Source: Williamsia faeni | GTDB lineage: Bacteria; Actinomycetota; Actinomycetes; Mycobacteriales; Mycobacteriaceae | DNA length: 64,000 nucleotides | Assembly: GCA_003202005.1 (NCBI GenBank) | Contig: QJJF01000003.1 | Span: forward strand, 124,001-188,000 | Reading direction: 5' to 3' | Shown here: piece after piece, positions 30,266-39,119 of the stretch | How positions within the stretch are numbered: position 1 is the stretch's first letter | Layout: each line of letters begins with the position of its first letter | Notes under the pieces: model-generated | What the model was told of the DNA's origin: nothing | Database searches by the model: none | What the model saw: the letters and a program-made list of their open reading frames with translations, nothing else | Position numbers and translations under genes: made by a program

Positions 30266-31363
30266 CTAGACCGTTACCGGTGTTGCCAGATGAGCCCGCT
30301 GCGAGCCCTCCGCGCTGACGCGGGATCCGATGATGTGGGCGATGCGACGTGCGCTGACCGCCGGATCTCCGCCCGCCAGTGGCCACCCCCTGGCGCGGAC
30401 CAGGTACGCGGTGGCCGCCGCTTCGGTGGTCACACCCAGCCCGCCCTGAACCTGGACGGCACCGGACGCGCTGCGGGCCGCCTCGTCGGCCATGTACACA
30501 AAAGCGGCGCTGGCGAGTTCGCGCCGTTCCTCGGGTTCGTTGTCGAGGAACCAGGCCGCCCGCCGCGACAGGTTGCGTCCCGACTCCACCACGATCGCCA
30601 TATTGGCCAGCGGATGGGAGATGCTCTGCAGAGTCGAGATCGGCACGCCCATCGTGTAGCGGCTCTTCGCGAACTCGGCCGCGATCTGCATCGTCTTCTC
30701 GACCAGACCGGCCAGTGCCGCTGCGGTCAGAACGCGCCATTCATCCAGCGCCAGTTCATATTCGGCAACCGCCTCCGGGCCACTCGCGAGAACGGTGCGA
30801 TGCTCTCCCCCGGCGGGATCAACCCACGCCATCGGAAGATGCCCGATGTTGTTCACCCGGGCCGGGCGGGTGTCCGCGGTCAACCTGACGATGTCGTCGC
30901 CATCGCGGAGGACGACGTGGTCGGCAACCGAACCCGCCGGCACCAGCCGGGCACCTTCGACGTCGTCGCAGTGTGGGTCGAGTGCGACGAGCTGCCGCCC
31001 CGCGACCACATCCTGCGTGAAGGCCGAATCCTCTGCGAGCGCGCCGATTCGGGCCAGCAGCCGGACCGCACAGGCGTGGTCGATCCATGGGACGGGCGCG
31101 AGTGACCTACCGATCTCCGCGGCGACCAGGGTCAGGTCGACCAGGCTGGCACCGTCACCGCCGGCCGACTCCGGCACCGCCATCGACGTGGCACCGGTGG
31201 CGCACAGCCGTTCCCAGAGGTTCTTGTCGAAGCCTTCGGGTTCTGCGGCGCGAACCACCTCGATCGTGGAATGGGTACTGAAGAACTTCGAATATGCGGA
31301 CTGGAGGTCGATCTGGTCAGGCGACAGGGTGTAGTCCAGCCTGCGCAATTCGTAGCGGTCCAT
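30266..31363 (-). CDS. acyl-CoA dehydrogenase-like, small partner of a pair
   Basis: Shorter ACAD homolog of 365 aa. Start ATG 31363 has CAGGAG upstream; an in-frame extension to 31579 lies inside the previous gene and is rejected. The beta domain is weakly conserved: the CxGxTEPxGGSD and WxxNGxK motifs of its partner cannot be found. The C-terminal domain keeps KSRYTMGVPISTLQSISHP (FAD-binding region of the dimer mate) and QVQGGLGVTTE. The residue at the catalytic Glu position appears absent. This pattern fits the second subunit of a heterotetrameric ACAD that completes FAD binding for its neighbour. Homodimer activity seems unlikely, but that is inference. Confidence 0.8.
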   Translation of the reverse strand: MDRYELRRLDYTLSPDQIDLQSAYSKFFSTHSTIEVVRAAEPEGFDKNLWERLCATGATSMAVPESAGGDGASLVDLTLVAAEIGRSLAPVPWIDHACAVRLLARIGALAEDSAFTQDVVAGRQLVALDPHCDDVEGARLVPAGSVADHVVLRDGDDIVRLTADTRPARVNNIGHLPMAWVDPAGGEHRTVLASGPEAVAEYELALDEWRVLTAAALAGLVEKTMQIAAEFAKSRYTMGVPISTLQSISHPLANMAIVVESGRNLSRRAAWFLDNEPEERRELASAAFVYMADEAARSASGAVQVQGGLGVTTEAAATAYLVRARGWPLAGGDPAVSARRIAHIIGSRVSAEGSQRAHLATPVTV

Positions 31364-31365
31364 TG

Positions 31366-32235
31366 TCACTGCTCCTGTTTCCGGTCGCCGAAGAAGAATT
31401 CCTGCGCATTGTTGTAGAGGTAGTTCTCGAGCACGTCCGTCGGCAGATCCAGCGCCGCCGCTTCCGGCAGCACCCGCCGCATCGGCAGGACCGGCCAGTC
31501 GGAAGCGAACATGATCTTGTTCGGCCCGCGGGTTCGCATGTAGTGCAACAGGCTCTCGGGCAGTCGTTTTGGTGACCACGCCGACGTCATCAGCCGGAGA
31601 TTTTCATACTTCACCAACAGCCGGATCGCGACGTCCCACCAGGGATCGGCGCCGTGGATCATGCACAGCCGCAGTTCGGGGAAGCGCACGCACACCCGGT
31701 CGAGGTGCATCGGATGCTGCACTTCACCAGGTATCGGTGGTCCGGGTATCCCGGTGTTGATACACAGCGGCAGATCCAGGTCCACGCACTTGGTATAGAG
31801 CGGGTAGTAGACCGCGTCGCTGGCCGGGTACATCCCGTCACCCCAGAAACTGGGCCCCACCACGGCATACGTGACCGGAAGGTCCCGGACAACCGCGGTC
31901 AGCTCCCGGAGCGCCGGCATCGGCTTGAGCAGGTTGATGCCACCCATCGCCAGGGTGAACCGCTCGGGCTCGGCTTCGACGAACTTGCGTGCGGTGGTGG
32001 ACGGTGTGGCGAGGTTGTCCATCAGGATCGCCTTGCGCACACCCTGCTCATCCATCTCGTCGAGCAGTTCCGACATGTCCACCGGCCCGAACATCGACTT
32101 GGGACCTTTGAAGTAGTCGTCGCGGACCTTGAGCATCCAGCCCGGTTGCTGGGCGGTCTCGCCGAAGTGCACGTTGACCAGACAGTCGATTGCGGGAGTA
32201 GCGATTGCCGGAGTTGCGTTTGCTTGTGTTGGCAT
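31366..32235 (-). CDS. amidohydrolase-family (PF04909) protein 3, short and atypical
   Basis: Shortest of the four paralogs at 289 aa. It keeps CMIHGADPWWD and the final MFASDWPVLP, but the N-terminal metal motif is degraded to AIDCLVNVHFGE and the mid-chain His of the other paralogs is replaced (LCINTGIPGPP). The metal site may therefore differ or be partial. The start ATG 32235 lies 15 bases after the ligase stop, and it ends 2 bases before the ACAD start, so translation is probably coupled. Role unknown. Confidence 0.78.
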   Translation of the reverse strand: MPTQANATPAIATPAIDCLVNVHFGETAQQPGWMLKVRDDYFKGPKSMFGPVDMSELLDEMDEQGVRKAILMDNLATPSTTARKFVEAEPERFTLAMGGINLLKPMPALRELTAVVRDLPVTYAVVGPSFWGDGMYPASDAVYYPLYTKCVDLDLPLCINTGIPGPPIPGEVQHPMHLDRVCVRFPELRLCMIHGADPWWDVAIRLLVKYENLRLMTSAWSPKRLPESLLHYMRTRGPNKIMFASDWPVLPMRRVLPEAAALDLPTDVLENYLYNNAQEFFFGDRKQEQ

Positions 32236-32250
32236 GTGAGCGAATCCGTT

Positions 32251-33894
32251 TCAGTGTGATGAGGTGGCGGGGACCGCGGCGTCGGCGGCATACGATTCGA
32301 TGGCGGCCTTGGCCCACCGGTAGTCGGGTTTGCCGTTGCCCAGTCGCCCGACCTGCTCGACGAAGATCACCGCCTTGGGTGCCTTGAAACCGGCCAGTTC
32401 GGATTTGCAGAGTGATCGAAGGCTTTCCTCCGTCTCCTCGGATCCGGGATCGAGCGCGACGAGCGCCACCACCTCTTGACCCCATCGATCACTGGCGCGT
32501 CCCAGCACCAGGGCATCGGTGATACCGGGCTGCCGGCGGATCACCGCCTCGACTTCTTCGACGAAGACCTTCTCGCCACCGGTGTTGACCACCAGCGAAT
32601 CGCGCCCGAGCAGTCGCACCGTGCCGTCGGCGTCGAGAGTCGCCCGGTCACCGGGGATTGACATCCGCTCGCCGCCCACGACGGGGAACGTGGCCTCGCT
32701 GGCAGCCTGATCCCGGAAGTATCCGAGCGGAACGCGCCCGATCCGGGCAGTCCAGCCGATCTCGTCGTCCCCGGGTTCGAGGATGCGGCTGCGATCCGCG
32801 GAGACAACCGTGCCACCGGGCCGCAGCCCGAAAGTCTCTCCCAGCGCACCCTTCTGGCTGGTGTAGAAACCCAGGCCACCGGTCTCCGACGATCCGTATC
32901 CATCGATGACGGTGACGTTCGGCAGGCATTCGAGCAGCGCTGTCTTGTGGATCGGATTGGTCGCCGCACCGCCGGTTCCGATGGCGTACATCGACGACAG
33001 GTCATAGGTGGTGCGACGGAGCTCGGCGACGATCGGCGCCGCGTAGGCATCGCCGACCATGGTCATGAGCGAAACCTTTTCTCGCTCTGCGGTTTCCAAT
33101 ACCGACCTGGCGTCAAACCGCTCGCGATCGTCGAACAGCACCACGGTCTGCCCCGTCAGGAGTCCTGAGAACGCCGTCCAGATACCCGCCGCATGCACGA
33201 GCGGCGACATCGCGAACCACACCTGACCGCCGGTCAACGCGATGTTGTGGAGGTCGGTGGCCGACTCGTAGTCGTTGCCGGCCAGCGACGACACGTACAG
33301 GTCGCTCTGGCGCCACAGCACGCCCTTGGGCCGCCCGGTTGTCCCGCCGGTGCACTGCATGATCATGTCGTCGGGCGATGACGGGAGCGCCCGATCCGGA
33401 TCACCTTGGGCCACAGCGTCATCGAACGACACCGATCCCTCGATACTCGGCACATCACTTCCGTCGTCGACTTCGATGAGGAGCTCGACACCCTCTGCGG
33501 TCAGGGCTGCCGCGAACTCGGGTCCGAATGAGCGGTGGTACATGACCGCACGCGGACGAACGTAGTCGAGCAGTTCGGCGATCTCGCGCGCCGTGTAGTT
33601 GTAGTTGACGTTGACCGGGACCACCCGGGCCTTCAAACAGGCGATCATCGCATCCGGGAACAGGTCGTTGCGCATGATCAGCGCAACGCGGTCCTGCCCG
33701 CATTCCCAGCGCTCATGTTCTGACTGCGGAGTATTGACACCGAAACCTTGATCGACCAGGAAGTTGGCCAGCCGGCGCGTCCGCACCGCCGACTCGGCGA
33801 ATGTGCTTCTCCTGCCACCGCATACCGTCATCTCGCGATCCGGCACCGCCGACGCCACTTCGTCGAGCACATCACCAATCGACCACTCTGTCAT
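32251..33894 (-). CDS. acyl-CoA synthetase (FadD/ANL superfamily) 1
   Basis: ATP-dependent CoA ligase. The 547-aa product has the phosphate-binding loop CTGGTTGRPKGVLWR near residue 190, GYGSSETGG for the adenylate, LGRDSLVVNTGGEKVFVEEV at the domain hinge, and GNGKPDYRWAK with the catalytic Lys near residue 525. VLWR after the loop is typical of actinobacterial steroid-type FadDs such as FadD19, as I recall. It overlaps the upstream amidohydrolase stop by 4 bases. A close paralog is at 36952. Likely activates a cyclic or side-chain carboxylate. Confidence 0.9.
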   Translation of the reverse strand: MTEWSIGDVLDEVASAVPDREMTVCGGRRSTFAESAVRTRRLANFLVDQGFGVNTPQSEHERWECGQDRVALIMRNDLFPDAMIACLKARVVPVNVNYNYTAREIAELLDYVRPRAVMYHRSFGPEFAAALTAEGVELLIEVDDGSDVPSIEGSVSFDDAVAQGDPDRALPSSPDDMIMQCTGGTTGRPKGVLWRQSDLYVSSLAGNDYESATDLHNIALTGGQVWFAMSPLVHAAGIWTAFSGLLTGQTVVLFDDRERFDARSVLETAEREKVSLMTMVGDAYAAPIVAELRRTTYDLSSMYAIGTGGAATNPIHKTALLECLPNVTVIDGYGSSETGGLGFYTSQKGALGETFGLRPGGTVVSADRSRILEPGDDEIGWTARIGRVPLGYFRDQAASEATFPVVGGERMSIPGDRATLDADGTVRLLGRDSLVVNTGGEKVFVEEVEAVIRRQPGITDALVLGRASDRWGQEVVALVALDPGSEETEESLRSLCKSELAGFKAPKAVIFVEQVGRLGNGKPDYRWAKAAIESYAADAAVPATSSH

Positions 33895-35117
33895 CGGCCT
33901 GCCTTCGTCTCGGGGCCGGCACCGACCCCAACTGAACGCCCAAGCAGGTCGAGGGCGTTGTCACGCATGATCTTCCGAACATCTGCCTCGTTGAAACCGG
34001 TCAGATCGTCGACAAACGACACCGGTGTCTCCAGCCCCTCGCCGTGCGGCCAATCCGAGCCGAACAGGATGCGGTCGGCGCCGATGAGTTCCGCCAGAGC
34101 GGACATGTCCTCCTCGTAGTACGGTGCCGCCCACACGTGATTCCGAAGGGTCTCGACCGGGTCGTTGGGGAATGACCGCGGGAACTGGTTGGCGAGCTTG
34201 GCCAATCGCTTGGCCAGGCGGTGCATCCAGTCCGTTCCGTTCTCGATGCTCGCCACCCGCAGCGTGGGATGGCGATCGAAGACACCGTGAACGATCAGCG
34301 AAGCGATGGTGTCGTGAATCGCCCGGTCGTCGACAACGATCTTGTCGAACGGATCCGTGGTGCCAAAGCCCTCGAAGTTCGACTTTCCGCCCCACATCGC
34401 CGCGATGTTGAGGTATCCGCTGTCGCTGAGATGGAAGGCCACCGGTACACCGGCCTCGGCCAGAGCAGCCCAGACCGGGTCGTGCAGCGGATCACCGAGT
34501 GATCGCGGCTTCGGGATCCCGGGCACCGGTGCGGGCCGGACGCAGACCAGCCGTGCACCCTTGGCGATGACGGAATCAACTTCTGCGGCAGCGGCTTCCG
34601 GATCGGCGAACGAGATGATGGGGGCCGTGATGATCCGGTTGTCCGACCTGGCAAAACCCCAATCCTCGTCCAGCCACAGGTTGAACGCGTGCAGCGACGC
34701 CATCGTTGCTCCGATGTCGTGGGTCAGGGCCTCCTCGACACCACACCCGAACGTCGGGAACATCAGGATCGTCTCGATGTCCTGCTCATCCATGATCGCC
34801 ACGCGGGCATCACGATCGCGATACTCGGGCCGCATCTCGATGCTCTCGACCTGCATCAGCGACGCGGGGTCGACGCCTTCGGGGATCTGACCCCGGAACA
34901 TCAGATCGAGGCAGCCCGGCACGATGATCGGATCGAACGACGGGTTGGGGATGAACCGATTGACCCGATCGCCGATGATCGCCATTGTGTGCCGGCCGTT
35001 GTCGGCGAACTGAACCCCCCGACGACGGAACCGCTTGTCGAGGTGGCGCGTGAACGCATCGAGGGGTTCGTAGTAGTGGTTGTCGGCATCAATCGCCTGG
35101 TAGGGAAGTTTCGGCAT
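33891..35117 (-). CDS. amidohydrolase-family (PF04909) hydrolase 4
   Basis: 408-aa TIM-barrel metal enzyme with AIDADNHYYEP (metal His near residue 14), VAFHLSDSGYL, and LFGSDWPHGEGLE near residue 365. It is paralogous to the protein at 27796 through shared RLVCVRPAPVPG-like and SDWPHGEG segments and the same overall length. Second gene of the leftward operon; a 17-base gap separates it from the crotonase gene, and its 3' end overlaps the ligase start. Two similar copies in one operon may act on successive intermediates or form a hetero-oligomer; neither is shown by sequence. Confidence 0.85.
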   Translation of the reverse strand: MPKLPYQAIDADNHYYEPLDAFTRHLDKRFRRRGVQFADNGRHTMAIIGDRVNRFIPNPSFDPIIVPGCLDLMFRGQIPEGVDPASLMQVESIEMRPEYRDRDARVAIMDEQDIETILMFPTFGCGVEEALTHDIGATMASLHAFNLWLDEDWGFARSDNRIITAPIISFADPEAAAAEVDSVIAKGARLVCVRPAPVPGIPKPRSLGDPLHDPVWAALAEAGVPVAFHLSDSGYLNIAAMWGGKSNFEGFGTTDPFDKIVVDDRAIHDTIASLIVHGVFDRHPTLRVASIENGTDWMHRLAKRLAKLANQFPRSFPNDPVETLRNHVWAAPYYEEDMSALAELIGADRILFGSDWPHGEGLETPVSFVDDLTGFNEADVRKIMRDNALDLLGRSVGVGAGPETKAGR

Positions 35118-35134
35118 TGAAGTCCTTTCGATCC

Positions 35135-35947
35135 TCAGAGCGACGGGAAGTTGGGCTTACGTTTTTCGAAGAAGGCCAAGATGCCTTCCATGAAGTCCGG
35201 TCGGGTCAGCGAATCACTCATCAGGGCCTCGGCCCGGGAGCCGGCCTCGTCCACATCGCCGGTCGAATCCCGGTATGCCTGCTGCTTGATCTGCGCCAAC
35301 GAACTCGGAGCACACTGCAGGGCAATGGATTCGGCGTACTCGAGCGCCCGCTTCATCAGTTCTTCCGGCGCCACGACCTCCTTGATCAACCGGAGTTCGT
35401 AGGCCTCATCGGCATAGAACGTGCGACCACTGAGTAACAGGTCCATGGCCACGCCCCATCCGACAAGACGGGGAAGGATCCAAGAGATGCCGTTCTCGGC
35501 GACCAGGCCCCGCTTTGCGAACGGTGCCGCAAACTTGGTGCCCGTGGAGGCAAAACGAACGTCACACATCAGCGCCAGCACCAGACCGATGCCGACACAG
35601 GGTCCGTCGATGGCCGCGACAACGGGTTTGCGCAAGCCGGTCAGAAAAGACACCGGCCGATCTCCGATGATCTTGCTGATGTCGACATCTCCTGAGCGCG
35701 ACAGCGAGTCGCCGATGGTGTCGGACGAGCCCATGTGTGCGCCGGCGCAGAACGCACCGCCGCCACCGGTGACGACAAGCACCCGGACATGCGGCGCCGC
35801 TTCGGCGCGATCGACGCACGCGTAGAAGGCATCTGCCATGTCGATACCCCACGCATTCATCCGTTCCGGACGATTGAGGGTGAGAACAGCAACCCCGGCG
35901 TCGGTCTCGGAATACAGAACCGCGTCGGACACATCCGCCTCGGTCAC
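35135..35947 (-). CDS. crotonase-fold enzyme 1 lacking both hydratase glutamates
   Basis: Enoyl-CoA hydratase/isomerase superfamily, 270 aa. Start GTG 35947 has AGGAGG 7 bases upstream; the frame continues upstream to 36028 but through the promoter. CoA/oxyanion-hole segments GAFCAGAHMG and GPCVGIGLV are present. The two glutamates of classical hydratases (Glu144 and Glu164 of rat ECH) are replaced by Val (GLVLALMCD) and Phe (FAAPF). A Glu in LVAENGISWILPR lies where enoyl-CoA isomerases keep their acid (PDSG/PENG), so isomerase chemistry is the better guess. First gene of a seven-gene operon. Confidence 0.85.
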   Translation of the reverse strand: MTEADVSDAVLYSETDAGVAVLTLNRPERMNAWGIDMADAFYACVDRAEAAPHVRVLVVTGGGGAFCAGAHMGSSDTIGDSLSRSGDVDISKIIGDRPVSFLTGLRKPVVAAIDGPCVGIGLVLALMCDVRFASTGTKFAAPFAKRGLVAENGISWILPRLVGWGVAMDLLLSGRTFYADEAYELRLIKEVVAPEELMKRALEYAESIALQCAPSSLAQIKQQAYRDSTGDVDEAGSRAEALMSDSLTRPDFMEGILAFFEKRKPNFPSL

Positions 35948-35998
35948 GGCGGCACCTCCTGAATTGGGAAAACAGCCCCGAGGACTCTCTGGCACCAT

Positions 35999-36019
35999 TA
36001 CTGTATACCTATCGGTAGT
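35999..36019. promoter_or_regulatory. island operator-like site D
   Basis: TACTGTATACC then TATCGGTAGT. It contains the TACTGTA core plus an overlapping TACC-TATC-GGTA inverted repeat. It lies between the leftward crotonase operon and the tetR gene, so it may serve both. Confidence 0.55.
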
Positions 36020-36113
36020 GCATTCCACAAGGGGTTTGCACAGGCCACGAGGGCGATCCCGCGTAAGCCGAACCCGCTGCCCGGTGACGAGTATTTACGG
36101 AAGTGGTCTGCAC

Positions 36114-36833
36114 ATGGCGAAGCAAAACGTTCCATTGAAGCGGCAACGACGAGAGCGTGGATCCATCGACCCCGACGACATCATCAAAGGTGCGTTCGAG
36201 CTGGCAGAAGAGGTTTCGGTCGACAACCTCAGCATGCCGCTGCTCGGCAAACATCTCGGCGTCGGAGTCACCAGCATCTATTGGTACTTCCGCAAGAAGG
36301 ACGACCTGCTCAACGCGATGACCGATCGGGCGCTGAGCCGGTTCACCCGCGACACCCCTTTTCCGAGGAACCGGCCTTGGCGTGAAACGCTCAGCGACCA
36401 CGCCCATGGGATGCGTGAGACGTTCCTCGAGAACCCGATCCTCTGCGACCTGATCCTGATCAGGGCGTCGATGAGTCCCCGGGCGGGTCAACCGGGCGCA
36501 CAACTCATCGAGATGGCCGTTGCCAATCTGGTGAAAGCCGGGCTCTCCCTGGACGACGCGTTCGAAACATACTCGGCGGTCCAGCTCCATGTGCGGGGTT
36601 CGGTTGTCCTGGCGCGGCTGTATCAAAAGCAGAAGGCGACCGACCCCGACGCCCGCGCCTACTACGAACATCTGGTCATCACGCCCGAAACGACACCACT
36701 GCTCTCCGAAGGCGTCGGTCGGGGGCACAGTGTCGGCGCCCCCGACGACAAGAACTTCGCCTTCGGACTCGAATGCATACTCGAACACGCCGAACGACTG
36801 ATCGACACCAACGCGGCAGCGCCCACCGGTTGA
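36114..36833 (+). CDS. TetR-family transcriptional regulator
   Basis: Only regulator gene in the island. ATG 36114 gives a 239-aa protein; the open frame runs upstream through the promoter and is ignored. Residues ~20-70 are a TetR N-terminal helix-turn-helix: DDIIKGAFELAEEVSVDNLS, then LGKHLGVGVTSIYWYFRKKD and DLLNAM, the usual recognition helix and end. The remaining ~170 residues are the ligand-binding/dimer domain, which I cannot assign to a subfamily. Its central position, divergent from the largest operon and next to site D, makes it the likely reader of the shared element at five promoters. The inducer would probably be a pathway CoA thioester, as with KstR-type regulators (inference). 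Confidence 0.88.
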   Translation: MAKQNVPLKRQRRERGSIDPDDIIKGAFELAEEVSVDNLSMPLLGKHLGVGVTSIYWYFRKKDDLLNAMTDRALSRFTRDTPFPRNRPWRETLSDHAHGMRETFLENPILCDLILIRASMSPRAGQPGAQLIEMAVANLVKAGLSLDDAFETYSAVQLHVRGSVVLARLYQKQKATDPDARAYYEHLVITPETTPLLSEGVGRGHSVGAPDDKNFAFGLECILEHAERLIDTNAAAPTG

Positions 36834-36888
36834 AAGTGCTCGTCGAGCCTTCGAATACTTGTTGCGAAACTCTGTCGCAGGCGTTCCC

Positions 36889-36903
36889 GTATGCCTTACA
36901 GTA
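36889..36903. promoter_or_regulatory. island operator-like site E
   Basis: GTATGCCTTACAGTA; on the minus strand this reads TACTGTAAGGCATAC, matching site A in 14 of 15 bases. It lies 49 bases upstream of the ligase 2 start, downstream of tetR. Confidence 0.6.
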
Positions 36904-36951
36904 GTGGGATCCGGCCGCGTGGCCGAACGTTGCCATCACCGAGGAGGAATC

Positions 36952-38628
36952 GTGTCCAAAACGGATACCGGGGCCGGGCCGACCACCATCGAGTTCACGG
37001 TCGGCGGGGTCGCCGACGTCGTCGCCGCCGCGATCGGCGATCGCGTCTTCATCTCGCAAGGAGACAATCACTACACCCATGCCCAGGTCGCGGATCGCTC
37101 CAAACGCCTTGCCTCCTACCTACATTCCCGGGGCCTGGGAGTGCACACCGAACGCGACGCGCTCAGTGGCCACGAGACCGGCCAGGATCTGCTCGGTATC
37201 TACGCGTACAACGGAAACGAATACGTCGAGGCGCTGCTGGGTGCCTTCCGGTCCCGGGTCGCACCGTTCAACGTGAACTACCGGTATGTCAGCGACGAGC
37301 TCCGCTACCTGCTCACCGACTCCGGTGCGAGCGCCCTGATCTACCACGCCGTATTCGCACCGCAGCTCGCAGAGGTGCTGCCCGACCTCCCCCACCTGAA
37401 GGTGCTCATCCAGATTGCCGACAACTCCGGCAACGCCCTGCTGCCCGGCGCGGTGGACTACGAAACCGTCATCGCCGAGAGCTCCCCCGAATCGCCACCC
37501 GTCGAACCGTCACCGGACGATCTGTATGTGCTCTACACCGGTGGCACCACCGGTATGCCCAAAGGCGTTCTGTGGCGCCAGCACGACATCTTTGTCGCCG
37601 CCTTCGGTGGACGCAATCTCAGCACCGGTGAGCTCGCTCAGTCGTACGACGACATCGCCACCCGAGTGGTCGACAACCCCGGGATCAAGATCGTGGTACT
37701 GCCGCCGTTGATGCACGGCGCCGCCCAGTGGGCCGCCATGCAAGCGCTGAGTACCGGCCAATCCCTGGTGTTCCCCACCGTGGTCGACCATCTCGATCCG
37801 CGCGACATCGTCGCCACCATCGAACGGGAGAAGGCCGGGGTGGTGATGCTCGTCGGCGATGCCGTCGCGCGCCCACTGCTCACCGCGCTGGAAGACACGT
37901 CCGCAGACCTCACCTCGCTGTTCGCCGTGGCCAACGGCGGTGCGATCCTGACGCCGACCATCAAGCAGCGACTGATCGACGCCCTGCCCAACGCCATCGT
38001 CATCGACGGCGTCGGGTCATCTGAGACGGGTGCACAGATGACCCACTTGTCCACTGCCGAAGCGGTTTCCACCGGAACGTTCAGTCCCGGACCGGATACC
38101 TTCGTCCTCTCCGAGGATCTCGAGAAGATCCTCGAGGCCGGACACGATGGTATCGGATGGCTGGCTCAGCGCGGGCACGTACCGCTCGGCTACAAAGGCG
38201 ATGAGGCAAAAACCGCGAAGTCGTTTCCCACCGTTGCCGGCGTCCGCTATTCACTGCCCGGCGACCGGGCGCGACTGCTTTCCGGCGGCAACGTCGAACT
38301 CCTCGGCCGCGACTCGGTGACCATCAACTCCGGTGGCGAGAAGATTTTTGTCGAAGAGGTCGAGATGGCCATCGCCTCCCACCCCGCCGTGAGCGATGTC
38401 GTGGTCGCGGGACGTCCCAGTGATCGCTGGGGCGAGGAGGTGGTTGCCCTGGTGTCGCTGATCGACGGCGCCACCGCCGATTCCGACACCCTCATCGACC
38501 ACGCGGGGCAGTCCATTGCCCGGTACAAGCTTCCCAAGGCCGTTCTGTTCCGTTCGGAAATCCAGCGAAGTCCGGTGGGCAAAGCCGACTACCGGTGGGC
38601 CCGCCAGCAGGCTGCCACCGGCGAATGA
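36952..38628 (+). CDS. acyl-CoA synthetase (FadD/ANL superfamily) 2
   Basis: 558-aa CoA ligase. Start GTG 36952 has GAGGAGG 6 bases upstream; the in-frame upstream open frame crosses operator site E and is excluded. Motifs: YTGGTTGMPKGVLWRQHD near residue 200, VGSSETGAQ, LLGRDSVTINSGGEKIFVEE, and SPVGKADYRWAR with the catalytic Lys. It is the closest relative of ligase 1 in the window, sharing the rare VLWRQ and GGEKxFVEEVE runs. First gene of a rightward operon with the DUF35 and SCP2-thiolase genes, which suggests activation of the acid that is later cleaved by that pair. Confidence 0.9.
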   Translation: MSKTDTGAGPTTIEFTVGGVADVVAAAIGDRVFISQGDNHYTHAQVADRSKRLASYLHSRGLGVHTERDALSGHETGQDLLGIYAYNGNEYVEALLGAFRSRVAPFNVNYRYVSDELRYLLTDSGASALIYHAVFAPQLAEVLPDLPHLKVLIQIADNSGNALLPGAVDYETVIAESSPESPPVEPSPDDLYVLYTGGTTGMPKGVLWRQHDIFVAAFGGRNLSTGELAQSYDDIATRVVDNPGIKIVVLPPLMHGAAQWAAMQALSTGQSLVFPTVVDHLDPRDIVATIEREKAGVVMLVGDAVARPLLTALEDTSADLTSLFAVANGGAILTPTIKQRLIDALPNAIVIDGVGSSETGAQMTHLSTAEAVSTGTFSPGPDTFVLSEDLEKILEAGHDGIGWLAQRGHVPLGYKGDEAKTAKSFPTVAGVRYSLPGDRARLLSGGNVELLGRDSVTINSGGEKIFVEEVEMAIASHPAVSDVVVAGRPSDRWGEEVVALVSLIDGATADSDTLIDHAGQSIARYKLPKAVLFRSEIQRSPVGKADYRWARQQAATGE

Positions 38629-38668
38629 TCACTTCCCATCACATGCAGACCCAAGAATGGAGTGCTTG

Positions 38669-39085
38669 ATGCAGAAAGCCCTGGCGCCGGAGATCTCGAA
38701 CTGGCCGAACGAGGATCCACAACTGATCGGGAGCAATTGCAGCGACTGCGATGCCACAGTGTTTCCCGAACACCAACTCTGCCCGCGATGCAGCAGCGAC
38801 CAGGTGTCGGCAGCTCTGCTGCCCCGCCGCGGAACCCTGGTCGCATGGACCACCCAGGGGTTTCTCCCGGGCGCTCCCTACGCCGGACGCGAGACCACGA
38901 AGACCTTCACACCGTTTGCGGTGGGTCTGGTCCAGCTCGGTGATGTGGTCCGGGTCGAGGGCCGGCTGACCGAAAGCGATCCGGACAAACTGCAATTCGG
39001 GATGGACGTCGAGCTGACGATGATTCCGTTCACCTCAGATGACGACGGCAACGAGATCGTGACGTTCGCCTTCCAGGCGATCTGA
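38669..39085 (+). CDS. DUF35 OB-fold Zn-ribbon acyl-CoA-binding protein
   Basis: 138-aa partner protein of SCP2-type thiolases. Start ATG 38669 has GGAG 7 bases upstream; in-frame starts further 5' lie inside the ligase gene. It has a rubredoxin-like Zn ribbon with Cys24, Cys27, Cys38 and Cys41 (NCSDCDAT ... QLCPRCSS) and then an OB-fold with RGTLVAWTTQG and TPFAVGLVQLGDVVRVEGRL. In steroid degradation, ChsH2/Ltp2-type pairs use such a domain to hold the CoA substrate for aldolytic or thiolytic cleavage. The thiolase gene follows after 34 bases. Complex formation is inferred. Confidence 0.88.
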   Translation: MQKALAPEISNWPNEDPQLIGSNCSDCDATVFPEHQLCPRCSSDQVSAALLPRRGTLVAWTTQGFLPGAPYAGRETTKTFTPFAVGLVQLGDVVRVEGRLTESDPDKLQFGMDVELTMIPFTSDDDGNEIVTFAFQAI

Positions 39086-39119
39086 TGCCGTACTCACCGA
39101 CCACAGAAGGGTTTTGAAG

